Positions 19,138 through 31,241 of a stretch of 64,000 nt of DNA are shown one piece after another. Positions within the stretch are counted from its first letter, which is position 1. Each line of letters starts with the position of its first letter. Origin of the DNA: Afipia felis ATCC 53690 (GTDB lineage: Bacteria > Pseudomonadota > Alphaproteobacteria > Rhizobiales > Xanthobacteraceae); NCBI RefSeq assembly GCF_000314735.2, contig NZ_KB375270.1, positions 1,674,001 through 1,738,000 of the forward strand, written 5' to 3'. Made by a program: the position numbers and the translations under genes. The notes beneath the pieces were generated by a model. That model made no database searches and was not told the DNA's origin. It saw only the letters and a list, made by a program, of their open reading frames with translations.

Positions 19138-19730
19138 TGCGCAGCATGACCGGCTTCATGGCCGGTGGCCTCGAGTCCAGCCGAAATGCGATCCACCCAC
19201 GCGATGCCGAGCGCGGACAGGACGAACACGACATGAATGATGGTCTGCCACATCACGCCCTCGGTGGTGTAGTTGGTGGTCCGCCCAACCCCGCCAAGGT
19301 TGCCTGCCTCAATAAAGGTGCGCAACAGATGGATCGACGAGATGCCGATGATCGCCATCGCGAGTTTGATCTTGAGCACGCTGGCGTTGACGTGGCTCAG
19401 CCATTCCGGCTCGTCCGGATGGCCCTGAAGATTGAGGCGCGAAACAAACGTCTCGTAGCCACCGACGATCACCATCACCAGAAGGTTCGAGATCATCACC
19501 ACATCGATCAGGCTGAGCACCACCAGCATGATCTGCTGCTCGGTAAAATCGAATGAGTGATTGATGAGATGCCAAAGTTCCTTGAGAAAAAGAATGGCGT
19601 AGACGCATTGCGCGACGATCAGGCCGACATACAGTGGTAATTGCAGCCAGCGTGAGCTGAAGATCAGCATCGGGATCGGGCGCAGGACTACCCCCTTCGG
19701 CGGCAGTGGCGTCTCTGGGGTCATCGACAT
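19134..19730 (-). CDS. yqhA: YqhA family (UPF0114) membrane protein
   Basis: 198 residues with about four membrane helices. Family-typical segments: SSRWLQLPLYVGLIVAQCVYAILFLKELWHL, SLIDVVMISNLLVMVIVGGYETFVSRL and KLAMAIIGISSIHLLRTFIEA. Function unknown; homologues are inner-membrane proteins. GGAG lies ten bases before ATG 19730; a second in-frame ATG follows two codons later. First gene of a two-gene unit with the lytic transglycosylase. Confidence 0.92.
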   Translation of the reverse strand: MSMTPETPLPPKGVVLRPIPMLIFSSRWLQLPLYVGLIVAQCVYAILFLKELWHLINHSFDFTEQQIMLVVLSLIDVVMISNLLVMVIVGGYETFVSRLNLQGHPDEPEWLSHVNASVLKIKLAMAIIGISSIHLLRTFIEAGNLGGVGRTTNYTTEGVMWQTIIHVVFVLSALGIAWVDRISAGLEATGHEAGHAAH

Positions 19731-19835
19731 AAAAGGACAGCTCCGGGAGGTACGAATTCTTGGGCGGGAATCATGCCAGATTCGCCATCCCCGCGCTTTG
19801 CCGACCTCGTCGTCCCGACGTTTTTTCCGCCGCCG

Positions 19836-20606
19836 TCAGCGCACCGCGACCAGGAACAGACGCGGGAAATGCAGCAACACCTTGCCGTCCTGCTGCGGCA
19901 AATAGCTCGCCGCTACCCGCGCCGTATATTGCGCGAGGAACTCCTTGCGCTGGGGCACATCCAGCGGGTCGAGAAACGGCCGCAGGCCCGTTCCCTTGAC
20001 CCACTCGACGATCTCGGTCGCATCATCGAGGGCATGATTGTACCCGGTGTGCCAGATCTCGAATCGAGAGCAATGCGGCTTCAGAGTGTCATAATAGACA
20101 CGCGGCGGCGGCAGCACATCGCGCAGCCGCGTGACGTTCGAAAGAGCGTCACGCCAGGGCCCGTCCAGCGCCACCTCGCGCATCAGCACATGCGTCGGCT
20201 CGGCGAGATTGTCCGGCATCTGCACGGCCAGCACGCCGCCCTGTGGCAGTGCCGAGAGCAGTCTCTTGAGTTGCGAAAGATGGTCGGGCACCCACTGGAA
20301 GATCGCATTGGCGAACAGCACGTCGGCATCCGCCGGCGGCCTCCAGTGCGAGATGTTTGCCTCGGTGAATTCGACGCCCGGCAGACGCTCGCGCGCCTGG
20401 CGCAGCATGTCGGCGGAAGTATCGATGCCGGTGATCTTCGCAGCCGGCCAGCGTGCTGCGAGAAGCTCGGTGGAATTCCCCGGCCCACAGCCGATGTCGA
20501 TCACATGGCGCGGCGCGGTTAGCGGGACTTGCGCGAGCAGATCGCGGGATGGACGGGTGCGCTCATCTTCGAATTTGAGATATTGACGCGCATCCCAATC
20601 AGCCAT
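19836..20606 (-). CDS. tam: Trans-aconitate 2-methyltransferase
   Basis: 256-residue SAM-dependent methyltransferase that detoxifies trans-aconitate by mono-esterification. Seen: start [19 protein letters not shown] (family hallmark), SAM motif [16 protein letters not shown], motif post-[22 protein letters not shown] and [28 protein letters not shown] precedes ATG 20606, preferred over an upstream in-frame ATG eight codons earlier. Neighbours give no pathway clue. Confidence 0.95.
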   Translation of the reverse strand: MADWDARQYLKFEDERTRPSRDLLAQVPLTAPRHVIDIGCGPGNSTELLAARWPAAKITGIDTSADMLRQARERLPGVEFTEANISHWRPPADADVLFANAIFQWVPDHLSQLKRLLSALPQGGVLAVQMPDNLAEPTHVLMREVALDGPWRDALSNVTRLRDVLPPPRVYYDTLKPHCSRFEIWHTGYNHALDDATEIVEWVKGTGLRPFLDPLDVPQRKEFLAQYTARVAASYLPQQDGKVLLHFPRLFLVAVR

Positions 20607-20684
20607 CGCGACGCTCCCTCTTGCTGGCAACTTTTTTACGTCACCTCGCGCGCGATGGCCAGATCGGGATTTACGATAGATCGT

Positions 20685-21107
20685 TCAGCAACCGTTTGCC
20701 GCATCGGCGACTTTCTGCCGGGCCGCCTCGCCCGCGACCATAGCTCCCGCGCCGAGCGCCGCACCTGCGACGCCTGAGGCCATGCCGCCGCCGAACGGAA
20801 TGAAGGAGGCTGCCTGGGACAGAGCCATCGACCCCATCGCGATATTGTTGGCGGATTGCTGCGCGTTCGCCACCGCTTCATGACAGCGCCGCGCGCGTTC
20901 CATCGCCTGCCGCTGCGGCCCTGCGCCGTTACGTCTTGCGCGAGGTGCGTCCTTCTCGTTCCCCTGCGCCTTGCGCTTGTTATAGGCTTTGAGGTTCGCT
21001 GCCCGCTCGGACGCCGACAGGCCGACGTCGTCCGCCCAGGCCGAGAGGACCGAGCCTGGCGTCAACAGCAACAACGTCAATGCCAATGAGATAAATCGAA
21101 GGATCAT
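20685..21107 (-). CDS. Small exported protein, hypothetical
   Basis: 140 residues: signal peptide (MILRFISLALTLLLLTPGSVLSAWA), then a basic helical region rich in Arg/Lys/Ala (AANLKAYNKRKAQGNEKDAPRARR) and a small-residue-rich C-terminal segment (FIPFGGGMASGVAGAALGAGAMVAGEAA) that could be a glycine-zipper membrane helix. Two Cys (RRCHEAV and the terminal C). Family not recognised. GAGGAAAG precedes the ATG. Lies downstream of the MarR-like gene on the same strand with a 54-base gap. Confidence 0.7.
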   Translation of the reverse strand: MILRFISLALTLLLLTPGSVLSAWADDVGLSASERAANLKAYNKRKAQGNEKDAPRARRNGAGPQRQAMERARRCHEAVANAQQSANNIAMGSMALSQAASFIPFGGGMASGVAGAALGAGAMVAGEAARQKVADAANGC

Positions 21108-21161
21108 GATCTTTCCTCTGCAATTGGAAAGATCACTCCTTATCGGCGCCCCGGGCCGCGA

Positions 21162-21683
21162 TCACGCAGGATCGCTTGCAGTTTTGCGGTCATCTTCGGC
21201 AGGCGCCGTCCATGCGAAACCGTGTGCGCCCATCAGGCGAATGCGAGAGCGAAGAAACTCCCGGCCGACCGTCTCCAGCCGCTCGGTCGGCAACAGAAAC
21301 ATACGCCGCTTGTCGGCCTCGTCCGTTCGCCGCACCAGCATTCCGGCATATTCCATGTCCTCGACATGGCGCGACACCGTGGCCTCGGTCGCGAACTCCG
21401 CGAAGTACGTCGCAAGCTCTTTATGAGTGATGGGCCGTCCGGCCAACCAGCGATGCGCGACGATGCTGAAAATCATGTCCGCTTCGAACACGCTGCGCCA
21501 GGGCCGCTTCATCACGCCGGATGCGACCACCTTGCGGCGAAATTCGGCGCGCCACTCCACCCACGCGACATCGATGGCAAGAGCAGCGCGTTCCTGTTCA
21601 GTCAGCGCGCTGCTGCCCGCGATCGCGTCCGGTGAGGCCTGCGCGACCGCCTGCGGCGAAAACTTCTCGTTCCCGCTCACCAT
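21162..21683 (-). CDS. MarR-like winged-helix transcriptional regulator
   Basis: 173 residues. The centre has a winged helix: MIFSIVAHRWLAGRPITHKELATYFAEFATEATVSRHVEDMEYAGMLVRR followed by the wing TDEADKRRMFLLPTERL, the usual MarR pattern of helix-turn-helix plus Asp/Arg wing. The N-terminal 30 residues are probably disordered. Begins four bases after the ettA stop codon on the same strand, so it is cotranscribed with ettA; the targets are unknown. Confidence 0.82.
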   Translation of the reverse strand: MVSGNEKFSPQAVAQASPDAIAGSSALTEQERAALAIDVAWVEWRAEFRRKVVASGVMKRPWRSVFEADMIFSIVAHRWLAGRPITHKELATYFAEFATEATVSRHVEDMEYAGMLVRRTDEADKRRMFLLPTERLETVGREFLRSRIRLMGAHGFAWTAPAEDDRKTASDPA

Positions 21684-21687
21684 CGCC

Positions 21688-23337
<1,650 letters not shown>

Positions 23338-23806
23338 CGTGATCCTTCAGAGCCTCTCGGGAAGCCAACGTATGTGGGAATTTTGCTTGCTGCTGATGTA
23401 ATGGGACGGACCGAAAAGGGCAACCATCGGCCGCCTCCGGCTGCTTCGAAAGCACTCAAACGTCAGGTTTTTTCGCCTTTTCCCACGACAAATAAGGCCT
23501 TCGGGCCATTGCGTTGACGAACGCCGTCACGCGTACGCGGACAGCGCGGTTCCGAACTGATTTCAAATCGGGCGGGATCGGACAGGCCAGTTGTGGAGCT
23601 TCCGGCTGCCGGAAGCCTGGGGAGAAAATCAAACGTCAAGCGCGCAGAATGTCGCACATCCTTTTTCAGCGATTGACGCTGCCCCATGCGCCACCTACCA
23701 CGATTTTGCGCGCCGGGCGCAAACGACAACATCCAACCATCGCGGGGCCAGTCTTCGAGAGCGGCTGCATATTGTCGTGTCTGAGAACTCACAGGTGAAG
23801 GATTAA
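23338..23806. other. Divergent intergenic region ettA / gdhA, no gene seen
   Basis: 469 bases. Both strands contain only short frames without ribosome binding sites. Expected to hold the ettA promoter (left part) and the gdhA promoter (right part); GGTGAAGGA directly precedes gdhA. No RNA gene or repeat recognised. Confidence 0.5.
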
Positions 23807-25150
<1,344 letters not shown>

Positions 25151-25210
25151 CAACCGCACGGATCGGCACAATCTCGACCGATCCGCCGCGATGATGTGAT
25201 GCAAAAAGAA

Positions 25211-25245
25211 AGGGGCTGGCTCGATGTTCGAGCCAGCCCCTTTTT
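25211..25245. terminator. Bidirectional intrinsic terminator between gdhA and the L,D-transpeptidase gene
   Basis: GGGGCTGGCTCG / CGAGCCAGCCCC 12-bp stem with five loop bases, TTTTT on the plus side and, read on the minus strand, TTTCTTTTT. It serves both convergent genes. Confidence 0.92.
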
Positions 25246-25263
25246 CGATTCAGAAGGTTGCGT

Positions 25264-26427
25264 TCAGCGCACCGTCACCGGGCTCGGCAGCGGCGGCACC
25301 ACCGCCGGTCCCTGATTGGGGACGCCGAGATTGGCGCTGGCGTTCGGCTGACCGGCCGCGCCGTTGCCAACCGAGCCTTGCGGCGCGGCATTGGCGGATC
25401 GTCCATACCCAGCCGTATCGACGGCGGGTTGAGTCGCGGCCACAGCCGGGGGAGCACCGCCCGGCAGCACCACCACGCGGGTGCCGACCTTCACGCGATC
25501 AAACAGATCTTCGACGTCCTCGTTCAGCATTCCGATACAGCCCGAGGAGACGAACTTGCCGATCGTCGAGGGCTGGTTGGTGCCGTGGATGCGGTACACC
25601 GTACTGCCAAGATACATCGCGCGCGCGCCGAGCGGATTGCCGTCGCCACCTGCCATGAAACGCGGCAGATAGGGCTGACGCTCGATCATCTCCGCCGGGG
25701 GATGCCAATCCGGCCATTCAGCCTTGCGGGTGATCTTCTGTACGCCGGTCCAGGTGAAGCCGTCACGGCCCACGCGCACGCCATAGCGGATCGCCCGGCC
25801 GTGGCCGAGAATGTAATAGAGCTGCGTGTTCGGCGTATCGACGATGATCGTGCCGGCCGGCTCCTTGGTCTGATAATTGACTTCCTGACGGCGCAGGCGC
25901 GGCGGCAATTCCTGACGCGGCCCGGTTTCCGGCTGATCATCGGCCGGCAACGTGGCGACCGTCATGGGCCGCCCCTGTGAATCGACGGCCGGACGCGGTG
26001 CGCCGGAAGCATCGAGGGCACCGGGCGGACGCGGGCTGTCATAGCCGGACGCGTTCTGCGGCTGGGGCGCTCCCTGCCCGTTATTGGAATAATTCAGCGG
26101 CGGTGCATCCGGCGGACGACCATAGCGCGGATCATCCGGCGACAGGATCGGCCCCTGCGGATAGGCCGGCTGCTGCGCGGATGACTGCTGATAGCCCGGC
26201 TGCGGCGGACCCGGCTGCTGGAAGCCCGGAGGTGACAGCGAACCGTCACCGCGGTCGCCGACGCGGTCGAAATCCGGCATGCGGTCCTGCTGGGCGGGCT
26301 CCGAATAGGGCGCGGGCTGTTGCCCATAATAGCCGGGCTGCTGATAGGTCTGGGCCTGCACGGCCGGAACTCCGGCCAGGCTGGCAGCCAGCACCAGAAG
26401 ACTTGTCGAAAGGCGGTTGGACATCAT
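25264..26427 (-). CDS. L,D-transpeptidase (YkuD) with long disordered N-terminal region
   Basis: 387 residues. Signal peptide (about 1-25), then about 160 residues of Pro/Gln/Tyr/Gly-rich low complexity, then a YkuD domain (about 190-340) with the catalytic block HGTNQPSTIGKFVSSGCIGM (His and Cys), then a Pro/Ala/Asn-rich tail. It forms 3-3 peptidoglycan cross-links or attaches proteins to peptidoglycan in the periplasm. The disordered arms are probably wall-spanning spacers (inference). Two adjacent ATG codons (26427 and 26424) are possible starts. Confidence 0.92.
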   Translation of the reverse strand: MMSNRLSTSLLVLAASLAGVPAVQAQTYQQPGYYGQQPAPYSEPAQQDRMPDFDRVGDRGDGSLSPPGFQQPGPPQPGYQQSSAQQPAYPQGPILSPDDPRYGRPPDAPPLNYSNNGQGAPQPQNASGYDSPRPPGALDASGAPRPAVDSQGRPMTVATLPADDQPETGPRQELPPRLRRQEVNYQTKEPAGTIIVDTPNTQLYYILGHGRAIRYGVRVGRDGFTWTGVQKITRKAEWPDWHPPAEMIERQPYLPRFMAGGDGNPLGARAMYLGSTVYRIHGTNQPSTIGKFVSSGCIGMLNEDVEDLFDRVKVGTRVVVLPGGAPPAVAATQPAVDTAGYGRSANAAPQGSVGNGAAGQPNASANLGVPNQGPAVVPPLPSPVTVR

Positions 26428-26743
26428 GCCCCTATGATAGCGCGAAGCGGAAACCGTATCGTTAATGGCAATCGCTTACGATAGCGGCACATTCAAGACA
26501 TGAACCAAAAAAGCCTTCCTGTGCTGACTTTTTTGCGACAGTCGGGAACACAAAATCGCTATCCACTGTGAATTCAGGCCCCAACCTGGTTTTCGGCGGC
26601 ACGCCCGCCCGTCCGGGGCTATCCTTGGATCATCCTGATTCGACGGTGATTTTCAGCTCATTGAGCTCGTGACTGGTGACCCGTCGTTCAAGCAGGGCCT
26701 TTGGTTCTCATTTCGCGCGTTTGCAGCAGGACACGATTGCACC
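26428..26743. other. Divergent intergenic region, no gene seen
   Basis: 316 bases between the L,D-transpeptidase and a proline-rich protein. Contains a short inverted motif around 26450-26480 (CGTATCGTTAATGGC...TTACGATAGCGGC) near the transpeptidase start. Presumed promoters for both genes; nothing else recognised. Confidence 0.4.
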
Positions 26744-27418
26744 ATGCTTCCCGGGTTCCGGCTATTGGCGATCACGGTGGTCCTTGCGGCATCCCTGCTG
26801 GTGTTCGGACTCGGCGCGGCGGCGTTGCTGCGCGCGACTCACGAGGAGTTCGCCGCGGCTCCGCTGCGGAACCTGCAGACGCCCACCTCCAATTTCGTCG
26901 TCGAAACGCCGACGCTTGCGGTGCTGCAGGTCGAACCGCCGATTGCTGAACCGGCCATTGCCGAACCGCCAACCGTCACGCCGCCGGCGGTCGCGCCGTC
27001 AATTTCAGAACAGGCAGAACCTGCTCCGGTCCCCGCTCCCGCCCCGCCTCCTGTTGCGGAAGTGGAAGCAGCCAGGCCGGACGATGAGGCGCGCCTTCCG
27101 GTCATCATCATTCCCAACCCGCCGCCGATTCCCCTGACTGACGCGATCACGACGGCAAGCGTCGATGGGCCGCCGCAACCGGCAGCCAAGCCTGCTGCAG
27201 CGCCTGCATCGGCAATCCAAACCAGATCTGTTGCGAGAAAGCGGGCTGCGCTGCGCGCCAAAGCGCGGGCGCGCGCTCGTGCGCATCATCACTATCGCCG
27301 ACGCGTCGTCCGCCCGGCGCCGCCACCGCCCGTGGAGCAAACCTTCTTCCCGCTATTCGGTCCCGCGACAACTACGACCACGCCAACTGTCGCAAACACC
27401 GTTCCGCCGCGTCAGTAG
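26744..27418 (+). CDS. Membrane-anchored Pro/Ala-rich protein, hypothetical
   Basis: 224 residues. One N-terminal membrane helix (MLPGFRLLAITVVLAASLLVFGLGAAALL) followed by a HEEFAAAPLR segment, then a long Pro/Ala/Glu-rich periplasmic region with repeated PPIAEPAIAEPPTVTPP units, and a basic patch (RKRAALRAKARARARAHHHYRRR). Similar proteins occur in Bradyrhizobium-like genomes without assigned function. ATG 26744 gives the start of the membrane helix; the frame is open to 26669 but has no ribosome binding site there. Could be an envelope-spanning or peptidoglycan-associated spacer (inference). Confidence 0.72.
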   Translation: MLPGFRLLAITVVLAASLLVFGLGAAALLRATHEEFAAAPLRNLQTPTSNFVVETPTLAVLQVEPPIAEPAIAEPPTVTPPAVAPSISEQAEPAPVPAPAPPPVAEVEAARPDDEARLPVIIIPNPPPIPLTDAITTASVDGPPQPAAKPAAAPASAIQTRSVARKRAALRAKARARARAHHHYRRRVVRPAPPPPVEQTFFPLFGPATTTTTPTVANTVPPRQ

Positions 27419-27465
27419 GAAAACGCCCTCGTGGTTTTCAATCGAGCAAAACTAGAGCCCGGCCT

Positions 27466-28314
27466 TCACGGCTTTCCGGTTGCGATTGGCGGCCCGTCGG
27501 GAAGTCCCCACTCCGCCCATGAGCCGTCATAGAGCGCGCTGTCCACGCCAAGACGCGCCAGCGCAAGCGACAGCACGCCAGCTGTTACACCCGAACCGCA
27601 GGAGGTGACAATCGGGCGGCCAAGATCGGCATGAGCCGCGCTGAAAATCTTCCGCAGGTCACTCGCGGAGCGCATCTCACCCGTCGCCGGATCGATCACG
27701 TCGGTAAACGGCACGTTGAGGCTGCCCGGAATGCGTCCGGAACGGCGGCCCGGCCATGGCTCGGGCGCGGTGCCTTCATATCGCTCGCGCGAGCGCGCAT
27801 CGATCACCTGCTCGCTGCGGCTCTCGACATTCTTCCGCATATCTTCAAGACCGCGCACCCGTTTTTCATTAAACCGTGCGTGAAAGGTTTTCGGCGCAGG
27901 TGTCACCGCCGCACTCTCGACCGCGCCGCTTTCGGCGATCCATTTCTTCAACCCGCCATCCAGCACCTTGACGCGGTCGTGACCGAACACACCGAACATC
28001 CACCACGCACGCGGCGCGCCCATGTAGTCGCCGCGATCATAGATCACAACGAGATCGTCGTTACCGATGCCGAGCCCACCGACATCGCGCGCGAACTGAT
28101 CGGCCTGCGGCAACATATGCGGCAGCGAACGCGAACGATCCGCGACCTGATCGACGTCTAAGAACACAGCGCCCGGAATATGACGCGCGGCATGTTCCTC
28201 GGCTGCCGTGGGCGGCCGCATTGCCGGCATGCGGTAAGCTGCATCGACGATTCTGACGTCAGAATCGATGAGGTGTTCGCGCAACCATGACGTTGAAACC
28301 AGCGGATCACTCAT
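27466..28314 (-). CDS. sseA: 3-mercaptopyruvate sulfurtransferase (two-domain rhodanese)
   Basis: 282 residues, two rhodanese domains. The C-terminal active-site loop CGSGVTA has the Cys and the GV(T) form that marks mercaptopyruvate rather than thiosulfate sulfurtransferases. Also HIPGAVFLDVDQVADRS, YDRGDYMGAPRAWWMFGVFGHD and DARSRERYEGTAPEPWPGRRSGRIPGS. ATG 28314 with GAGG upstream is preferred over a TTG two codons earlier. Lies 13 bases after a single-domain rhodanese gene on the same strand. Confidence 0.93.
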   Translation of the reverse strand: MSDPLVSTSWLREHLIDSDVRIVDAAYRMPAMRPPTAAEEHAARHIPGAVFLDVDQVADRSRSLPHMLPQADQFARDVGGLGIGNDDLVVIYDRGDYMGAPRAWWMFGVFGHDRVKVLDGGLKKWIAESGAVESAAVTPAPKTFHARFNEKRVRGLEDMRKNVESRSEQVIDARSRERYEGTAPEPWPGRRSGRIPGSLNVPFTDVIDPATGEMRSASDLRKIFSAAHADLGRPIVTSCGSGVTAGVLSLALARLGVDSALYDGSWAEWGLPDGPPIATGKP

Positions 28315-28327
28315 GATCAATCCTCAA

Positions 28328-28744
28328 TCACTCTTTGGGCTTGTGGGGCTCGACACGCTCGATCGGGCCGCCCGCCTCGCGCCATGCGGTGAAACCACCC
28401 GCAAGATGCGCGACGGGCTTTAGTCCCATGTCCTGCGCGGTCTTGGCTGCCAGCGCCGAACGCCAGCCTGACGCACAGTGAAAAACAAATTTCTTGTCCT
28501 GCTGAAAGGCGGGTTTCGCATACGGGCTTTCCGGGTCGAGCCAGAATTCGAGCATCCCGCGCGGACAGTGAAACGCACCGGGGATGCGGCCTTCGCGTTC
28601 GATCTCGCGCGGATCGCGCAGATCGACGATGAGGATGTTCTCATCTTTCGCTGACGCAATCAGGTCGGGAGCCTTGATTGCCTCGACCTCACGGTTGGCT
28701 TCGTCGAGCAGCGTCTTGATGCCGCGGTGAATTGTCTGAGCCAT
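28328..28744 (-). CDS. Single-domain rhodanese-like protein
   Basis: 138 residues with one rhodanese domain: ILIVDLRDPREIEREGRIPGAFHCPRG, active loop CASGWRSAL (Cys, six-residue CxxGxR-type loop) and HLAGGFTAWREAGGPIERV. Probably a sulfur-transfer or persulfide-carrier protein. ATG 28744 has AGGAGG upstream. Located between the VWA gene (23-base gap) and sseA (13-base gap), so VWA-rhodanese-sseA form one transcript. Confidence 0.9.
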   Translation of the reverse strand: MAQTIHRGIKTLLDEANREVEAIKAPDLIASAKDENILIVDLRDPREIEREGRIPGAFHCPRGMLEFWLDPESPYAKPAFQQDKKFVFHCASGWRSALAAKTAQDMGLKPVAHLAGGFTAWREAGGPIERVEPHKPKE

Positions 28745-28767
28745 GGGACCTCCTGATAATTTCGTAG

Positions 28768-29943
28768 TTATCGCACCAGCTCGCGAATGGCCCCTTCGAG
28801 GCCTTCGAGCGTCAGCGGATACATCCGGTTCTCGAGCAGTTTGCGGATCATCGCGGTGGATTCCGAATAATCCCAATAGCGCCGTTGCTCAGGGTTGAGC
28901 CAGACGACATGCGGATAGGTCTGGAGCACCCGCTGCAACCACACCGCGCCCGGCTCGGCGTTGACGTGCTCGACCGAACCGCCCGGCACCGCGATTTCGT
29001 AAGGGCTCATCGCCGCATCGCCGACGAAGATCACCTTATAATCCGACGGGTATTTGTGCAGCACGTCCCACGTCGGAATCCGCTCGTTGAAGCGCCGGCT
29101 GTTGTTCCTCCACACGCTCTCATAGAGACAGTTGTGGAAGTAGAAATACTCCATGTGCTTGAATTCGGTCCGCGCTGCCGAAAATAATTCTTCGACCTGC
29201 GCGATATAGGCATCCATCGATCCGCCGATGTCGAAAAAAATCAGCACCTTGACCGCGTTGTGCCGTTCCGGCCGCAGATGCACGTCGAGATAGCCGCGGT
29301 TGGCCGACTGCTTGATGGTGGTGTCGAGATCGAGTTCTTCCGCGGCGCCGGTGCGGGCGAACTTCCGCAGCCGCCGCAACGCCACCTTGATGTTGCGCAC
29401 GCCGAGTTCGACATTGCCGTCGAGGTCCTTGAACTCGCGACGGTCCCAGACCTTCACGGCACGGAAATTCCGGTTTCCGTCCTGCCCGATGCGGATGCCC
29501 GCCGGATTGTAGCCGTATGCTCCAAACGGCGAGGTGCCGCCGGTACCGATCCATTTGTTGCCGCCCTGATGGCGCTTCTTCTGCTCCTCAAGCCGCTTGC
29601 GGAGCGTGTCCATCAGCTTATTCCAGTCGAGCCCCTCGAGCTTGGCCTTTTCCTCATCGCTCAGATATTTCTCGGTGAGCTTCTTCAGCCAGTCCGCCGG
29701 AATCTCAGCTCCCTCGATAGCTTCGGAGAGCGACTCCAGCCCCTTGAAGGTCTCGCCGAACACGCGGTCGAACTTGTCGAGGTTGCGCTCGTCCTTCACC
29801 AGCGCCGCGCGGGACAGGTAGTAGAAATGCTCGACGTTATAGTCGGCGAGGTCCGCGTCGAGCGCCTCCATCAAGGTGAGGTACTCGCGTAGCGTGACCG
29901 GCACATTGGCCTGCCGCAACGATGTAAAGAATTGCAGGAACAT
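28768..29943 (-). CDS. VWA domain protein, CoxE-like
   Basis: 391 residues. N-terminal helical region (MFLQFFTSLRQANVPVTLREYLTLMEAL), Lys/Glu-rich middle, GGTSPFGAYGYNPAGIRIG, then a C-terminal von Willebrand A-like domain with the metal site VLIFFDIGGSMDAYI. The site is DxGxS instead of the classical DxSxS, as remembered for this CoxE-like group. These proteins act with MoxR AAA+ ATPases in metal insertion or complex maturation; here the MoxR gene is divergently adjacent. GAACATC start region at 29943; an open extension upstream is not used. Confidence 0.88.
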   Translation of the reverse strand: MFLQFFTSLRQANVPVTLREYLTLMEALDADLADYNVEHFYYLSRAALVKDERNLDKFDRVFGETFKGLESLSEAIEGAEIPADWLKKLTEKYLSDEEKAKLEGLDWNKLMDTLRKRLEEQKKRHQGGNKWIGTGGTSPFGAYGYNPAGIRIGQDGNRNFRAVKVWDRREFKDLDGNVELGVRNIKVALRRLRKFARTGAAEELDLDTTIKQSANRGYLDVHLRPERHNAVKVLIFFDIGGSMDAYIAQVEELFSAARTEFKHMEYFYFHNCLYESVWRNNSRRFNERIPTWDVLHKYPSDYKVIFVGDAAMSPYEIAVPGGSVEHVNAEPGAVWLQRVLQTYPHVVWLNPEQRRYWDYSESTAMIRKLLENRMYPLTLEGLEGAIRELVR

Positions 29944-30116
29944 CGTGCGACGTTCGCGCAAGGGTGCCTGCCCGTCAAGCGCGCCAGGCTGCAGGTTTGC
30001 GCTTTACCGGAGCGGCTTTTTGCCTACATTGTGAAGGTCTTGCAGGGCTTTTTTGGAAAGTATCTTCATATCCGTCCGCGAAAGCCTGCCCTCCTCCGTA
30101 ATCCAAGAATGGCTCC

Positions 30117-30959
30117 ATGAAATTCACCGGCACCGAGAATTACGTCGCAACCGACGACCTCAAGGTCGCGGTCAACGCAGCAATCTACCTGCAACGCCCG
30201 CTGCTGGTGAAAGGCGAGCCCGGCACAGGCAAGACCGTGCTCGCGGAGGAGATCGCGCAGGGGCTCAACGCGCCGCTGCTGACATGGCACGTCAAGTCCA
30301 CCACCAAGGCGCAACAGGGGCTTTATGAATACGACGCGGTGTCGCGCCTGCGCGACAGCCAGCTCGGCGACCCGCGCGTGTCGGAGATCGCCAACTACAT
30401 CAAGCGCGGCAAATTGTGGGAGGCGTTCACCCATTCAACGCGGCCGGTGCTTCTGATCGACGAGATCGACAAGGCCGACATCGAATTCCCGAACGACCTT
30501 CTGCTCGAACTCGACCGCATGGAATTCCATGTCTATGAGACCGGCGAAACCATCAAGGCACACCAGCGCCCGATCATCGTCATCACCTCCAACAACGAGA
30601 AGGAACTGCCGGACGCCTTCCTGCGCCGCTGCTTCTTTCACTACATCAAGTTTCCCGAGGTCGAGACGATGAAGGCGATCGTCGAGGTGCATTTTCCCGA
30701 CATCAAGCAGCGGCTTGTCGATGAGGCGTTGCGGCTGTTCTTTGATCTGCGCGACATGCCGGGCCTGAAGAAAAAGCCGTCAACTTCCGAGTTGCTGGAC
30801 TGGCTGAAGCTGCTCCTCAACGAGGATATTACGCCCGAAGTGCTGCGCGAGAGCGATCCGCGCAAGATGATCCCGCCACTGCACGGCGCGCTGCTGAAGA
30901 ACGAGCAGGATGTGCACCTGTTCGAGCGTGTTGCCTTCCTCAATCGGCGCGAAAAATAA
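30117..30959 (+). CDS. MoxR-family AAA+ ATPase (CoxD-like)
   Basis: 280 residues. Walker A LVKGEPGTGKTVLAEEIA (about 27-44), Walker B LLIDEIDKADIEFPNDLL, sensor 1 IVITSNNEKELPDAFLRRC (Arg finger pair), and LLKN...HLFERVAFLNRREK at the end. MoxR ATPases remodel partner complexes together with VWA proteins; the divergent CoxE-like gene (174 bases away) is the obvious partner. Target unknown: no carbon monoxide dehydrogenase or other metalloenzyme gene is in the window. Converges on the GIY-YIG gene with six bases between stop codons. Confidence 0.92.
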   Translation: MKFTGTENYVATDDLKVAVNAAIYLQRPLLVKGEPGTGKTVLAEEIAQGLNAPLLTWHVKSTTKAQQGLYEYDAVSRLRDSQLGDPRVSEIANYIKRGKLWEAFTHSTRPVLLIDEIDKADIEFPNDLLLELDRMEFHVYETGETIKAHQRPIIVITSNNEKELPDAFLRRCFFHYIKFPEVETMKAIVEVHFPDIKQRLVDEALRLFFDLRDMPGLKKKPSTSELLDWLKLLLNEDITPEVLRESDPRKMIPPLHGALLKNEQDVHLFERVAFLNRREK

Positions 30960-30965
30960 CCCGCC

Positions 30966-31241
30966 TCAATCCGGCACGACTTTTTGCGTCAGCCGTTTTC
31001 TGAAGGCGCGGTCACGCTTGAGATGCCATTCGCGGCTCATCGCCTCGTTGCGGGACGCGAACGTCTCCACATGCAGAAGCACCCATGAACGGCCGCGCGT
31101 CGAGCGCGCGCCGGTGCCTGCATTGTGCTGCGCGAGCCGCCGTTCGACATCGTTGGTCCAGCCGACATAGGTGCTGGCGCGGCCCTTGTGCAGGCAGCCG
31201 AGCACGTAAACGAAACTAGCGTCGGCTTGCACGTCGCTCAT
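30966..31241 (-). CDS. GIY-YIG domain protein
   Basis: 91 residues with the compact GIY-YIG fold: FVYVLGCLHKGRASTYVGWTNDVERRLAQHNAG (the YVL...YVG pair), RGRSWVLLHVETFASRNEAMSREWHLKRD with the catalytic-type Glu and Arg. Members of this small group (UPF0213/YhbQ-like) are predicted structure-specific nucleases of unclear role. Its ATG abuts the stop codon of the upstream gene, indicating an operon. Confidence 0.9.
   Translation of the reverse strand: MSDVQADASFVYVLGCLHKGRASTYVGWTNDVERRLAQHNAGTGARSTRGRSWVLLHVETFASRNEAMSREWHLKRDRAFRKRLTQKVVPD

Noticed and set aside
27419..27440. Weak hairpin GAAAAC...GTTTTC after the proline-rich protein gene considered as terminator
   Set aside because: AT-only short stem without a T-run; not convincing.
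28768..30959. Considered as part of a defence island (MoxR-VWA pairs occur in ternary anti-phage systems)
   Set aside because: No nuclease, effector, phage or mobile gene nearby; proteins fit the CoxD/CoxE maturation type, and the small GIY-YIG gene belongs to a different, convergent unit.
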